A stretch of DNA of 8,199 bases from UBA6987 sp045617825. GTDB lineage: Bacteria; Bacillota; Clostridia; Lachnospirales; Lachnospiraceae. Position numbers and translations under genes: made by a program. The DNA lies in contig JAZLJI010000044.1 in assembly GCA_045617825.1 (NCBI GenBank), positions 1 to 8,199 of the forward strand, in the 5' to 3' direction. Each line of letters opens with the position of its first letter. Within the stretch, counting starts at the first letter, position 1. Below the pieces are notes generated by a model that saw only the letters and a list, made by a program, of their open reading frames with translations, was not told the DNA's origin and searched no databases. This document shows positions 1 through 5,968 of the stretch, piece after piece.

Positions 1-441
1 AGACCGCTTGGCCTCCGACTTATTGTCCAGGCCCAGCCGGTCCGCCAGCGCTTTCTCCTGCCAGTGGACCCCCATCTCTCCCGCCAGATTGCCGCCCGCG
101 GAAAAGCCCATCACCACGATCCTGTCCGGATCGATCAGCCACTCCTCCGCCTGCTCCCGGATCTGGGCCAGAGCCAGCGCCAGCTGATGCAGCTGCACCG
201 GCCAGGCTGCGGGCCTTACGGAATAATGCAGCACCGCGGTATGGTAGCCCCAGGGCAGGAACTGGAAGGCCATGGTCTGGTTCTCGTCGCCCGCGACGAA
301 GGAATAGCCGCCGCCGGGGCAGATCAGGATCAGGGGACGTTTTCCGCCTCCCATGTCGTGCTGACGAAGCTCCTCCCAGAGATACAGCTGCAGCAGGGCC
401 TCGTGCCCGTCGATGCTGAAACGTTTTTCCCGATAATTCAT
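1..441 (-). CDS. Alpha/beta-hydrolase (esterase/lipase-like), 3'-truncated by window edge
   Basis: This is the N-terminal 147 codons of a serine hydrolase with the alpha/beta fold; the frame is still open at base 1, so the C-terminus lies outside the window. Visible motifs are the oxyanion-loop PGGGY (residues 42-46) and the nucleophile elbow GFSAGG (112-117, Ser114), as in carbohydrate-esterase-like and acetyl-xylan-esterase-like hydrolases. The acid and His of the triad are not in view. The ATG at 441-439 overlaps the TGA of the upstream gene by 4 bp (ATGA) and is preceded by GAGGAGG, so translation is probably coupled. It is clearly a paralogue of its upstream neighbour: PGGGY, AW followed by QL, DP, GFSAGG and GVHWQE align almost without gaps. 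There is no signal peptide, so it should be cytoplasmic. The substrate is unknown; an acyl or acetyl ester of a sugar is a guess from the family. Confidence 0.85.
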   Translation of the reverse strand, partial: MNYREKRFSIDGHEALLQLYLWEELRQHDMGGGKRPLILICPGGGYSFVAGDENQTMAFQFLPWGYHTAVLHYSVRPAAWPVQLHQLALALAQIREQAEEWLIDPDRIVVMGFSAGGNLAGEMGVHWQEKALADRLGLDNKSEAKRS

Positions 442-1289
442 GCCTCTGCCTCCTCAAAGCTGTGAAAATGCTCCTCCAGCCACAGGCCGGCCTGCTCCAC
501 CCACAGGGCGCAGCCGGGACGGGGCGCCTGGCTCTGACTGCCGGGGGCGGCATCGTAATAGGTCACCTGATTGCCCAGGGCGAAGCCGTGGGGGCCGTTC
601 TGATAGATATGCAGGGAGAACGGGACGCCGGCCTTTCTCAGGGCTTCGGCAAAATACAGCGACTGCTCCGCCGTCACCAGCGCGTCGCCCAGCGCATGGG
701 CCAGGAAGGTGGGCGGCGTATGCTCCGATACGTAGCGGACCGGGGCGTCCGCCTCCTTGCCCACAAAGCTGTCGCCGGGCCTTACCGTGCCCCGGGTCGC
801 CAGCTGGGGATAGCGATCCACGCCCAGCACGGCATAGACCAGGATCTGCAGATCGGGTCTCAGCTGCTCCGGGCAGTCCGCTCCCACGGCCTCCGCCAGC
901 CAGGGCTCCTGCCAGTGGACACCCAGCTCCGCCGCCAGGCTCCCGCCCGCGGAAAATCCCGCCGTGGCGAGCTTCGCCGGATCCACGTGCCAGGCCTCAG
1001 CCTTCTCCCGGATCAGCTTCACGGCGGCGGCAGCCTCCAGCAGCTGCTGGGGCCAGGCCGTCGGCATCACGGAATAGGTCAGCACCGCGGTCTGGTAGCC
1101 CATCGCCTGAAAACTCATGGCAATGGGGTCTCCCTCCCGCTCCGCGACGTAGTGATACCCGCCGCCGGGGATCACCAGGATCATCGGCCTCTTCTTCCCG
1201 TACTGGAAATCCGGCAGATTGTCCCAAAGGCTGACCCTCAGCCGGGCCTCCCCCTCTCCTACGCGAATGATCTCATCAAAACAGGCCAT
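438..1289 (-). CDS. Alpha/beta-hydrolase (esterase/lipase-like)
   Basis: This is a complete 283-residue cytoplasmic serine hydrolase. The full catalytic set is visible: oxyanion motif PGGGY (41-45), nucleophile elbow GFSAGG (111-116, Ser113), acid in ALGDALV (Asp202) and His in GPHGF (His234). The order and spacing match the acetyl-xylan-esterase/BD-FAE-like group of alpha/beta-hydrolases that hydrolyse short-chain esters. The open frame extends upstream to 1415, but I chose the ATG at 1289-1287. It has GAGGAG about 7 nt upstream, protein similarity to the paralogue begins there, and the longer version would run across the divergent promoter and into the next gene. The stop overlaps the start of the paralogous gene by 4 bp. 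Two related hydrolases in one transcript suggest tandem duplication and perhaps different acyl-sugar preferences. Assignment to the fold is firm; the substrate is not known. Confidence 0.88.
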   Translation of the reverse strand: MACFDEIIRVGEGEARLRVSLWDNLPDFQYGKKRPMILVIPGGGYHYVAEREGDPIAMSFQAMGYQTAVLTYSVMPTAWPQQLLEAAAAVKLIREKAEAWHVDPAKLATAGFSAGGSLAAELGVHWQEPWLAEAVGADCPEQLRPDLQILVYAVLGVDRYPQLATRGTVRPGDSFVGKEADAPVRYVSEHTPPTFLAHALGDALVTAEQSLYFAEALRKAGVPFSLHIYQNGPHGFALGNQVTYYDAAPGSQSQAPRPGCALWVEQAGLWLEEHFHSFEEAEA

Positions 1290-1328
1290 CTTATCTCCTC
1301 TCTGCCGTATTTTCCTCCCGGACGGTCC

Positions 1329-1357
1329 TTCCGTTTTCCGGGGACCTGTGCTATAAT
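1329..1357 (+). promoter_or_regulatory. Extended -10 promoter for the HExxH membrane protein gene
   Basis: A perfect TATAAT lies at 1352-1357 with a TG dinucleotide one base upstream (TGC TATAAT), a classic extended -10 element. The -35 at 17-bp spacing (TTCCGT, 1329-1334) is poor, which fits an extended -10 promoter. Transcription would begin near 1364. This makes the ATG at 1366 nearly leaderless and favours the ATG at 1384. The intergenic region (1290-1383) is shared with the divergent hydrolase gene, for which I could not identify a convincing minus-strand promoter; TATTAT on the minus strand (1358-1353) is only the reverse face of this same element. Confidence 0.7.
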
Positions 1358-1383
1358 AGCGCCGGATGAACCAGGAGGATCCT

Positions 1384-1848
1384 ATGAAACTGATTTCCGG
1401 TGCCAAGGCGATCACCGACCGCCGGCGTTTTTATCTTCTTTCCTTCACCTGGGGGCTGCTCATGAATCTGGGCGGTCTCCTGGTGGCGGCTGCCATGCTG
1501 CTCACCGGCCACAAGCTCCTGCACTGGGGCCCCTGCTTCTATTTCGAATGCGGCAAATGCTGGGGCGGCATGGACTGGGGCATCTTCTTCGTCGTGGACC
1601 GGGACGCGGACGCCCATCTGAAAAATCACGAGATGGGACACGCCATGCAGAACTGCCGCTTCGGGCCCCTGATGCCCTTTCTGGTGGGGCTGCCCTCCAG
1701 CACCCGCTGGTGGTACCGCCGCATCCGGGAGAAGCTGAAGCTGAAGCCGCCCGCCGAGCCCTACGAGGCCGTTTGGTTCGAGAAGCAGGCCACGGAGCTG
1801 GGCTTTGCCTACCAGGAGGCTATGGCCCGGGAACACCGAAAAGCCTGA
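1384..1848 (+). CDS. Small membrane protein with HExxH metallopeptidase-like motif, function unknown
   Basis: This is a 154-residue protein. A positively charged N-terminus is followed by one hydrophobic segment (about 18-41). The motif NHEMGH (81-86, with HEMGH at 82-86) comes next, then a second hydrophobic stretch (about 94-104, GPLMPFLVGLPS), and near the C-terminus WFEKQATELG (131-140). HExxH followed by a downstream Glu (Glu133) is what a gluzincin-type zinc site would look like, with His82 and His86 as ligands and Glu83 as the base. The order HExGH, GPLMPF, IPS/LPS, RWWYR, WFExQAT matches, from memory, a widespread uncharacterised family in Clostridia. Cys51, Cys56 and Cys59 lie just before the HExxH segment. 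The ATG at 1384 has AGGAGG 5 nt upstream and is preferred to the ATG at 1366, which has none. The gene is monocistronic, ending in a terminator. Protease activity is inference only. Confidence 0.8.
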   Translation: MKLISGAKAITDRRRFYLLSFTWGLLMNLGGLLVAAAMLLTGHKLLHWGPCFYFECGKCWGGMDWGIFFVVDRDADAHLKNHEMGHAMQNCRFGPLMPFLVGLPSSTRWWYRRIREKLKLKPPAEPYEAVWFEKQATELGFAYQEAMAREHRKA

Positions 1849-1863
1849 GGGTCTGTATCGCGG

Positions 1864-1892
1864 AAAAAGGAGGAGGCTCGCTCCTCCTTTTT
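1864..1892. terminator. Bidirectional intrinsic terminator
   Basis: A perfect 12-bp inverted repeat (AAAAAGGAGGAG, 1864-1875, against CTCCTCCTTTTT, 1881-1892) surrounds a 5-nt GCTCG loop. The GGAGGAG/CTCCTCC core is flanked by A5 on one side and T5 on the other, so it reads as stem plus U-tract on both strands. It begins 16 nt after the plus-strand HExxH gene and lies 30 nt past the end of the convergent permease gene, so it should terminate both transcripts. Confidence 0.9.
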
Positions 1893-1921
1893 GATTGTCT
1901 ATTTTCTTCCGTCCCGCGGCT

Positions 1922-3244
1922 TCAGGCCCTTTCATCGCCTGCGGCAGGGGCATCCGCCGGGAGTTCCTGCGCCTCCCCGTCCGCTTCCCGCTCGCCGGGC
2001 TCCTCCGAAAGCTTCTCCGCCGCCTCCCCGGCTTCCCACTCGGGGAGCCTTTCCGGAGACTTTTTGCGGCTGCCCTCCGGCTCCTGATCGTAGAACCGTT
2101 CGGCGGGATCCTCCTTGGGTTTTTTCAGCAGCTCCGCCAGCGCAGTGATCATTTCCCGGATACAGGAGATCGCGGGGCTGAAGATCCCCATGTTGTAGAT
2201 CTCCACCACCAGCATGCCCAGCGGGATCGCGAAGATCATGCCGCCGATGCCCCAGAGCTTGAAGCCCACCAGCAGACAGAATACCGACGCCAGAGGCGGA
2301 AAGCCGACGCTGTCGCCCATCATCTTCGGGGACAGGAACTGCTTGATGCCCTGGGTCAGGCCGTACAGCACCAGCAGGCCGGCCATGGTCCAGTAATCCT
2401 TGGAAAGCAGCTCCACCAGCGCCCAGGGCAGCAGCACGGTCCCGGAGCCGAATACCGGCAGGAAATCCACGAAGGCCACGAGAAGCGACAGCAGGAAGGC
2501 ATAAGGCATCCGCATGATCAGGAAGCCTGCCAGCAGGATGACCGCCACGATCCAGCTCAGCTTCAGCTGAGTGATCAGATAGCCGTTCAGAGCCTTCTTC
2601 AGCGCCGCCCGGCACTGGCGCAGGAAATCCTTGATTCCCGCAGGAAGGCGGGTCTGAAGCTTCTGCTTCAGTTCCTCCCGCTCGTTCAGCATGAAGAAGA
2701 TCAGCAGGATCGTGATGACCAGATTGATCAGGATACGGGGAATGCTGATTGCCAGATCGGCGATCTTGTCCGTAACGAAGCGGCCCGCCACCGTGCCCAG
2801 ACTGAGGACGGTATCGGAGATCTTCTGCTCCACCTGATCCACGGAGCTGATCAGGGCATTCGGGATATGCTGCACCACCCGGCCCAGCCACTGTTCGAAG
2901 GTATCTACCGCCGAGGAGACCGTCTGCATGTAATCGGGGATCTTCGGCAGGAAGCCCAGCAGCTCCCGGACCAGCAGCTGGCCGATCCCCACCAGGATGC
3001 CCAGCACCGCGAGCAGCAGCAGGATCAGTACCAGAGTCGAGCTGAGCCGTGCCTTCAGATGGAGCCGGTCCTTGAGAAAACGGATCAGCGGCGCGGACAG
3101 CCAGGTCACCAGCCAGGCGATCAGCACCGGCAGAAAGAAGACCAGCACCTTGGGCAGCACAAAAAACGCGGCCAATACTCCCAGCAGCGTCAGCAGCAGG
3201 GTAAAGAACCAGCGCCAATATCGATGTCGGGGCGTCTCGTTCAT
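1922..3244 (-). CDS. AI-2E family (YtvI/PerM-like) transporter with acidic C-terminal tail
   Basis: This 440-residue polytopic membrane protein of the AI-2E/UPF0118 family probably acts as a permease in the cytoplasmic membrane. Hydrophobic segments lie at about 12-30, 32-52, 68-92, 166-185, 229-245, 247-262, 263-281, 287-300 and 316-352. They surround the usual amphipathic extracytoplasmic region (93-165). Family landmarks are FVDFLPVFGSGTVLLP (258-273) and the C-terminal block from PKMMGDSVGFPPL (306-318) to GIGGMIFAIPLG (332-343). The start at 3244 has GGAGG about 7 nt upstream. After the last helix comes a charged, Glu/Pro-rich tail (about 374-440) that is not part of the family core and is probably disordered. 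Members include AI-2 exporters, but others transport different solutes (for example Na+/H+ antiport), so the substrate cannot be assigned. It is read after the cytidylyltransferase and also has its own promoter. Confidence 0.9.
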   Translation of the reverse strand: MNETPRHRYWRWFFTLLLTLLGVLAAFFVLPKVLVFFLPVLIAWLVTWLSAPLIRFLKDRLHLKARLSSTLVLILLLLAVLGILVGIGQLLVRELLGFLPKIPDYMQTVSSAVDTFEQWLGRVVQHIPNALISSVDQVEQKISDTVLSLGTVAGRFVTDKIADLAISIPRILINLVITILLIFFMLNEREELKQKLQTRLPAGIKDFLRQCRAALKKALNGYLITQLKLSWIVAVILLAGFLIMRMPYAFLLSLLVAFVDFLPVFGSGTVLLPWALVELLSKDYWTMAGLLVLYGLTQGIKQFLSPKMMGDSVGFPPLASVFCLLVGFKLWGIGGMIFAIPLGMLVVEIYNMGIFSPAISCIREMITALAELLKKPKEDPAERFYDQEPEGSRKKSPERLPEWEAGEAAEKLSEEPGEREADGEAQELPADAPAAGDERA

Positions 3245-3277
3245 AGGCAGTCCTCCGCAAATGATCTTCTGTCCGTC

Positions 3278-3306
3278 AGCATAACAGGATAGAACGATAA
3301 AATCAA
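3278..3306 (-). promoter_or_regulatory. Promoter for the AI-2E family transporter gene
   Basis: Reading the minus strand, TTGATT (3306-3301) is separated by exactly 17 bp from TATGCT (3283-3278), which is preceded by TG-n, giving an extended -10. The -35 box begins 2 bp past the stop codon of the upstream cytidylyltransferase gene. The permease gene (start 3244) can therefore be transcribed independently as well as by read-through; I see no terminator in the 63-bp gap. Confidence 0.65.
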
Positions 3307-3307
3307 G

Positions 3308-4012
3308 CTATTTCAGCCCCAGCAGGGCCTCCGCCAGCGCCAGATCCTCCGGCGTCGTCAGCTTGATGTTGAGGGGCGAGCCGGGCGTCATCACCACCGG
3401 AAGGCCTTCGGCCAGGCAGAGGCTGCAGGCGTCCGTCATGCGGCTCCGCTCCTCTGCGCCGAGCCGCCTGAGCAGATCCCGGATCAGGGAAAGCCGGAAG
3501 CTCTGCGGGGTCTGCGCCCGGAAATACCGGCTGCGGTCCGCCGCCCGCAGCACCCGCTCTCCGTCCTCGGAGTAAAACAGGGTATCCGTCGAGGGGATCG
3601 CCGTCCCGGAGGCGCCGACCTGGCGGGCGCCCTCCAGGCTTTCCCGCAGCATTTGCGGCGTCACGAAGGGGCGGACGCCGTCGTGGGTGATCAGCAGGTG
3701 TCCCTCCTCTCCCCAGCGTTCGGCGATCCGGTCCGCCACGTGCAGCAGGCTTTCGTTCCGGTCCGCCCCGCCGGGCACCAGCTCGATCATCCGGGAGGCC
3801 TGCTCCGGAAGGTATTCTCCCAGCAGCCGCTGCGCCTCCTCCAGATAGTCCCCGTTCATGCCCAGATAGATCTTCCTGATCTCCGGCAGCTGCAGGAACA
3901 CCTCCAGGGTCCGGACGATCACCGGCTTGCCCCCCAAGGGCAGAAACTGTTTCGGTGTGCTGTTTTTCATGCGCAGGCCGCTCCCGCCTGCCAGTACCGC
4001 GGCAAAGATCAT
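3308..4012 (-). CDS. ispD: IspD/TarI-family cytidylyltransferase
   Basis: This 234-residue soluble nucleotidyltransferase transfers CMP from CTP to a polyol phosphate. The N-terminal signature LAGGSGLRM (7-15) followed by TPKQFLPLGGKP (19-30) binds CTP, with Arg14 and Lys21 at the catalytic positions. GGADRNESL (81-89), HDGVRPF (110-116), AQTPQSF (166-172), MTDACS (192-197) and NIKLTTPEDL (215-224, Lys217) follow in family order. Length is typical. The ATG at 4012 is chosen over an upstream in-frame ATG at 4063 because it has GGGAGG 7 nt upstream and begins at the conserved beta strand. Val in HDGVRPF and the TDACS motif look more like TarI (ribitol-5-phosphate) than classical IspD (HDAARPF, methylerythritol phosphate), so the pathway (isoprenoid or cell-wall/capsule CDP-ribitol) is open. 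No isp or tar neighbours are present to decide it. Confidence 0.88.
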   Translation of the reverse strand: MIFAAVLAGGSGLRMKNSTPKQFLPLGGKPVIVRTLEVFLQLPEIRKIYLGMNGDYLEEAQRLLGEYLPEQASRMIELVPGGADRNESLLHVADRIAERWGEEGHLLITHDGVRPFVTPQMLRESLEGARQVGASGTAIPSTDTLFYSEDGERVLRAADRSRYFRAQTPQSFRLSLIRDLLRRLGAEERSRMTDACSLCLAEGLPVVMTPGSPLNIKLTTPEDLALAEALLGLK

Positions 4013-4034
4013 CCCCGTACCTCCCTTTTCTCTG

Positions 4035-4063
4035 ATTTTATCACCCCTGCCCGCCCTCCGCAA
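4035..4063 (-). promoter_or_regulatory. Promoter for the IspD/TarI cytidylyltransferase gene
   Basis: On the minus strand TTGCGG (4063-4058) is followed after exactly 17 bp by TAAAAT (4040-4035), with TG-n directly upstream of the -10 (TGA TAAAAT). It lies 23 bp from the chosen start codon and is arranged back to back with the plus-strand prsW promoter, the two -35 boxes being only 4 bp apart. Confidence 0.65.
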
Positions 4064-4067
4064 GTGC

Positions 4068-4096
4068 TTGTGTATCCTTTTATTCTATGGTATGAT
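4068..4096 (+). promoter_or_regulatory. Promoter for the prsW-mnmA-tcdA operon
   Basis: TTGTGT (4068-4073) and TATGAT (4091-4096) are separated by a 17-bp spacer, and TG-n precedes the -10 (TGG TATGAT), giving an extended -10. The predicted transcription start is about 4103, leaving a leader of about 65 nt before prsW. It is the only clear promoter I see for the downstream gene train. Confidence 0.7.
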
Positions 4097-4110
4097 AGAG
4101 GCAGTGCTGC

Positions 4111-4131
4111 GGAAGGCCCGGGCGGCCTTCC
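4111..4131 (+). promoter_or_regulatory. GC-rich hairpin in the prsW 5' leader
   Basis: A perfect 8-bp inverted repeat (GGAAGGCC and GGCCTTCC) flanks a CGGGC loop, starting about 8 nt after the predicted transcription start and ending about 21 nt before the prsW ribosome binding site. No U-tract follows, so it is not an intrinsic terminator. It could be a 5'-stabilising stem-loop or a dyad operator. The structure is seen; the role is unassigned. Confidence 0.45.
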
Positions 4132-4167
4132 CCGCGTCAGAAAATAAGATCCGGGAGGAGCCAGACC

Positions 4168-4881
4168 GTGCTGTTTCTGTTCAAGTCCTATAACGTGCTG
4201 CTGATCGCCGCGGCCATCATACCGGCAGTGCTCCTGCTGATCAGGATCTATCGGTCCGACCGGTTGGACAAGGAGCCGCCCCGGCTGATCCTGAGCCTGC
4301 TGCTGTTCGGTCTGCTGTCCACCTTCATCGCCTCCCTGGGAGAGCGGCTGGGCGTCTTTCTGCTGAAATTCCTGCCCCTCACCGACACCCAGTACGCCCT
4401 GCTGCTGTATTTCGTGGTGGTGGCGGGCTGCGAGGAGGGCAGCAAATACCTCTTTCTGAAAAAGCGGACCTGGTTCTCCGCGGATTTCAACTGCCACTAC
4501 GACGCAGTGCTGTACGCGACCGCGGTCTCCCTGGGCTTCGCCCTCTGGGAGAATCTGAACTACGTCTTCAGCTACGGCCTCGGCACGGCTCTGGTGCGGG
4601 CGGTCACGGCGGTCCCCGGGCACTGCTGCTTCGGCGTCTTCATGGGCTTCTGGTACGGTCTGGCGAAAAAGGCCGACAATTTCGGCTACCCGGGACAGAG
4701 CCTGAAGTACCGTCTGCTGGCATTTGCCGTCCCGCTGCTGCTCCACGGAGCATACGACTTTATCGCCACCCAGGGAGGCGGCGGCCTGACTCTGGGCTTT
4801 CTGGTCTTCGTCGGCCTCCTGTTTTTCATTTCCTTCCGGCTGGTCCGGCGGCTTTCCGACCGGGATCAGTATATCGTGTAG
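4168..4881 (+). CDS. prsW: PrsW family glutamic-type intramembrane protease
   Basis: This 237-residue integral membrane protease is of the PrsW type; in Bacillus subtilis PrsW makes the first cut in the anti-sigma factor RsiW. Family landmarks in order are SDRLDKEP (30-37), GCEEGSK (87-93, Glu89/Glu90, the EExxK catalytic motif), YDAVLYA (111-117, Asp112), GFALWEN (123-129, Glu128), HCCFG (152-156, His152) and LLHGAYD (191-197, His193, Asp197). At least seven hydrophobic segments are visible, starting at about 9-26, 39-56 and 74-88. Length is close to the B. subtilis protein. The start is GTG (4168), with GGGAGGAG 7 nt upstream. No sigma/anti-sigma pair is in the window, so its substrate is unknown. 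It opens the operon and is followed 7 bp later by mnmA. Confidence 0.92.
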   Translation: MLFLFKSYNVLLIAAAIIPAVLLLIRIYRSDRLDKEPPRLILSLLLFGLLSTFIASLGERLGVFLLKFLPLTDTQYALLLYFVVVAGCEEGSKYLFLKKRTWFSADFNCHYDAVLYATAVSLGFALWENLNYVFSYGLGTALVRAVTAVPGHCCFGVFMGFWYGLAKKADNFGYPGQSLKYRLLAFAVPLLLHGAYDFIATQGGGGLTLGFLVFVGLLFFISFRLVRRLSDRDQYIV

Positions 4882-4888
4882 GTGACCT

Positions 4889-5968
4889 ATGAAGCTTTGG
4901 ATCGCACTCAGCGGCGGCGTGGACAGCGCCGTGACCGCCTCTCTCGTCAAAGAACGGTATCCGGATCCCGAGGGCGTGATCCTGCGCCTGACGGACCCGC
5001 AGACCCCTGCCGCCCGGGCGGCGCAGGAGCAGGACATCGAGGATGCCCGCGGCTGCGCGGAGCTGCTGGGGCTGCCCTTCCGGGTGATCGACGCCCGGGA
5101 AGCGTTCCGGGAGCGGGTCATCGCGCCCTTCGTCAGGGCCTACGCGCAGGGACTGACCCCGAATCCCTGTGTTTTCTGCAATAAGGCCCTGAAATTCGGC
5201 CTGCTTTTATCGGAGGCCGGAAAAGCCGGCGCGGACGGCGTGGCCACCGGGCATTACGCGCGCATCTCCCGCCGGGAGAGCGACGGCCGTTATCAGCTGC
5301 GGAAGGCCCTGTCCCCGAAAAAGGATCAGAGCTACATGCTCTGGGGCCTTTCCCAGGAGCAGCTCTCCCGCTGCCGTTTTCCGTTAGGGGAATTTACCAA
5401 GGACGAGGTACGGGCCCGGGCTGCAGCCCTGGGACTTTCCGTGGCCCATAAAAGTGACTCCCAGGATATCTGCTTCGTTCCGGAGGGCGACTATGCCGCC
5501 TTCGTGGAGGCCTGGCTGGGCCGTTCGTTTCCGCCGGGGCCCTTCACCGACGCGGCGGGAAACGTTCTGGGACAGCATCGCGGGATCATCCGCTATACCG
5601 TAGGCCAGCGGAAGGGGCTGGGGATCGCCTCCGACGCCCCGCTGTTCGTCACCGGTCTGTATCCGGAGGAGAACCGGGTGCAGCTCTCCCACGGGGAGGG
5701 ACTTTTCCGGCGTCTGGTCACGGCGGAGGAGGTGAACTGGGTCGGAGACGGCAGCCTGGATCCGGAAAAGCACTATCTGGTGAAGCTGCGCTACCGGCAC
5801 CGGGAGCAGCCTGCCCGGGCAGAATTCCGTGATGGCCGGCTGCTGGTCCGCTTCGAGGAGCCCCAGCGGGCGGTGACGCCGGGACAGTCACTGGTGATCT
5901 ATGATGAAGACAGGGTGGTGGCCGGCGGCTTTATCAGCCGTCTGCAGCCCCCGGAGGAGAACCTATGA
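4889..5968 (+). CDS. mnmA: tRNA-specific 2-thiouridylase MnmA
   Basis: This 359-residue cytoplasmic enzyme adenylates and thiolates U34 of tRNA-Lys, -Glu and -Gln (s2U34), using sulfur from a cysteine desulfurase relay. The ATP-binding PP-loop SGGVDS is at 8-13. The catalytic nucleophile is Cys97 within TPNPCVFCN (90-98), and the second, persulfide-forming Cys195 lies in DSQDICFVPEGDY (190-202). TGHYARI (120-126), KKDQSYMLWGL (144-154) and YTVGQRKGLGI (236-246) are all present, so the enzyme looks intact and has normal length. Between the PP-loop and the DAR motif (52-54) I miss the Cys-Cys pair often seen there in homologues; these cysteines are not the catalytic ones. The start lies 7 bp after prsW and its ribosome site is weak (AGGTG only 4 nt from the ATG), suggesting coupling to prsW translation. 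The stop overlaps the next start by 4 bp. Confidence 0.96.
   Translation: MKLWIALSGGVDSAVTASLVKERYPDPEGVILRLTDPQTPAARAAQEQDIEDARGCAELLGLPFRVIDAREAFRERVIAPFVRAYAQGLTPNPCVFCNKALKFGLLLSEAGKAGADGVATGHYARISRRESDGRYQLRKALSPKKDQSYMLWGLSQEQLSRCRFPLGEFTKDEVRARAAALGLSVAHKSDSQDICFVPEGDYAAFVEAWLGRSFPPGPFTDAAGNVLGQHRGIIRYTVGQRKGLGIASDAPLFVTGLYPEENRVQLSHGEGLFRRLVTAEEVNWVGDGSLDPEKHYLVKLRYRHREQPARAEFRDGRLLVRFEEPQRAVTPGQSLVIYDEDRVVAGGFISRLQPPEENL

Noticed and set aside
1366..1383. Start of the HExxH gene at the ATG at 1366
   Set aside because: It would be almost leaderless relative to the predicted transcript start and lacks a ribosome site, while AGGAGG is ideally placed for the ATG at 1384.
1290..1415. N-terminal extension of the complete hydrolase to the upstream ATG at 1415
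   Set aside because: It would cross the divergent promoter and the start of the plus-strand gene, has no ribosome binding site, and the paralogue has no matching extension.
462..2087. A 541-codon plus-strand open frame crossing the hydrolase gene, a promoter, the HExxH gene and the terminator
   Set aside because: It spans several independent genes and a terminator and has low-complexity composition; it is a shadow of high GC content.
1895..3292. A 465-codon plus-strand frame opposite the AI-2E permease, rich in Gln, His and Asp
   Set aside because: This composition is the usual antisense image of a Leu/Ile/Val-rich membrane protein; no start signal or known domain is present.
4111..4131. 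The leader hairpin as an intrinsic terminator
   Set aside because: No T-tract follows the stem on either strand, so it was kept only as an unassigned leader structure.
4009..5121. A 370-codon minus-strand frame opposite prsW and the start of mnmA
   Set aside because: It overlaps two well-supported genes and the divergent promoters and has no family features.
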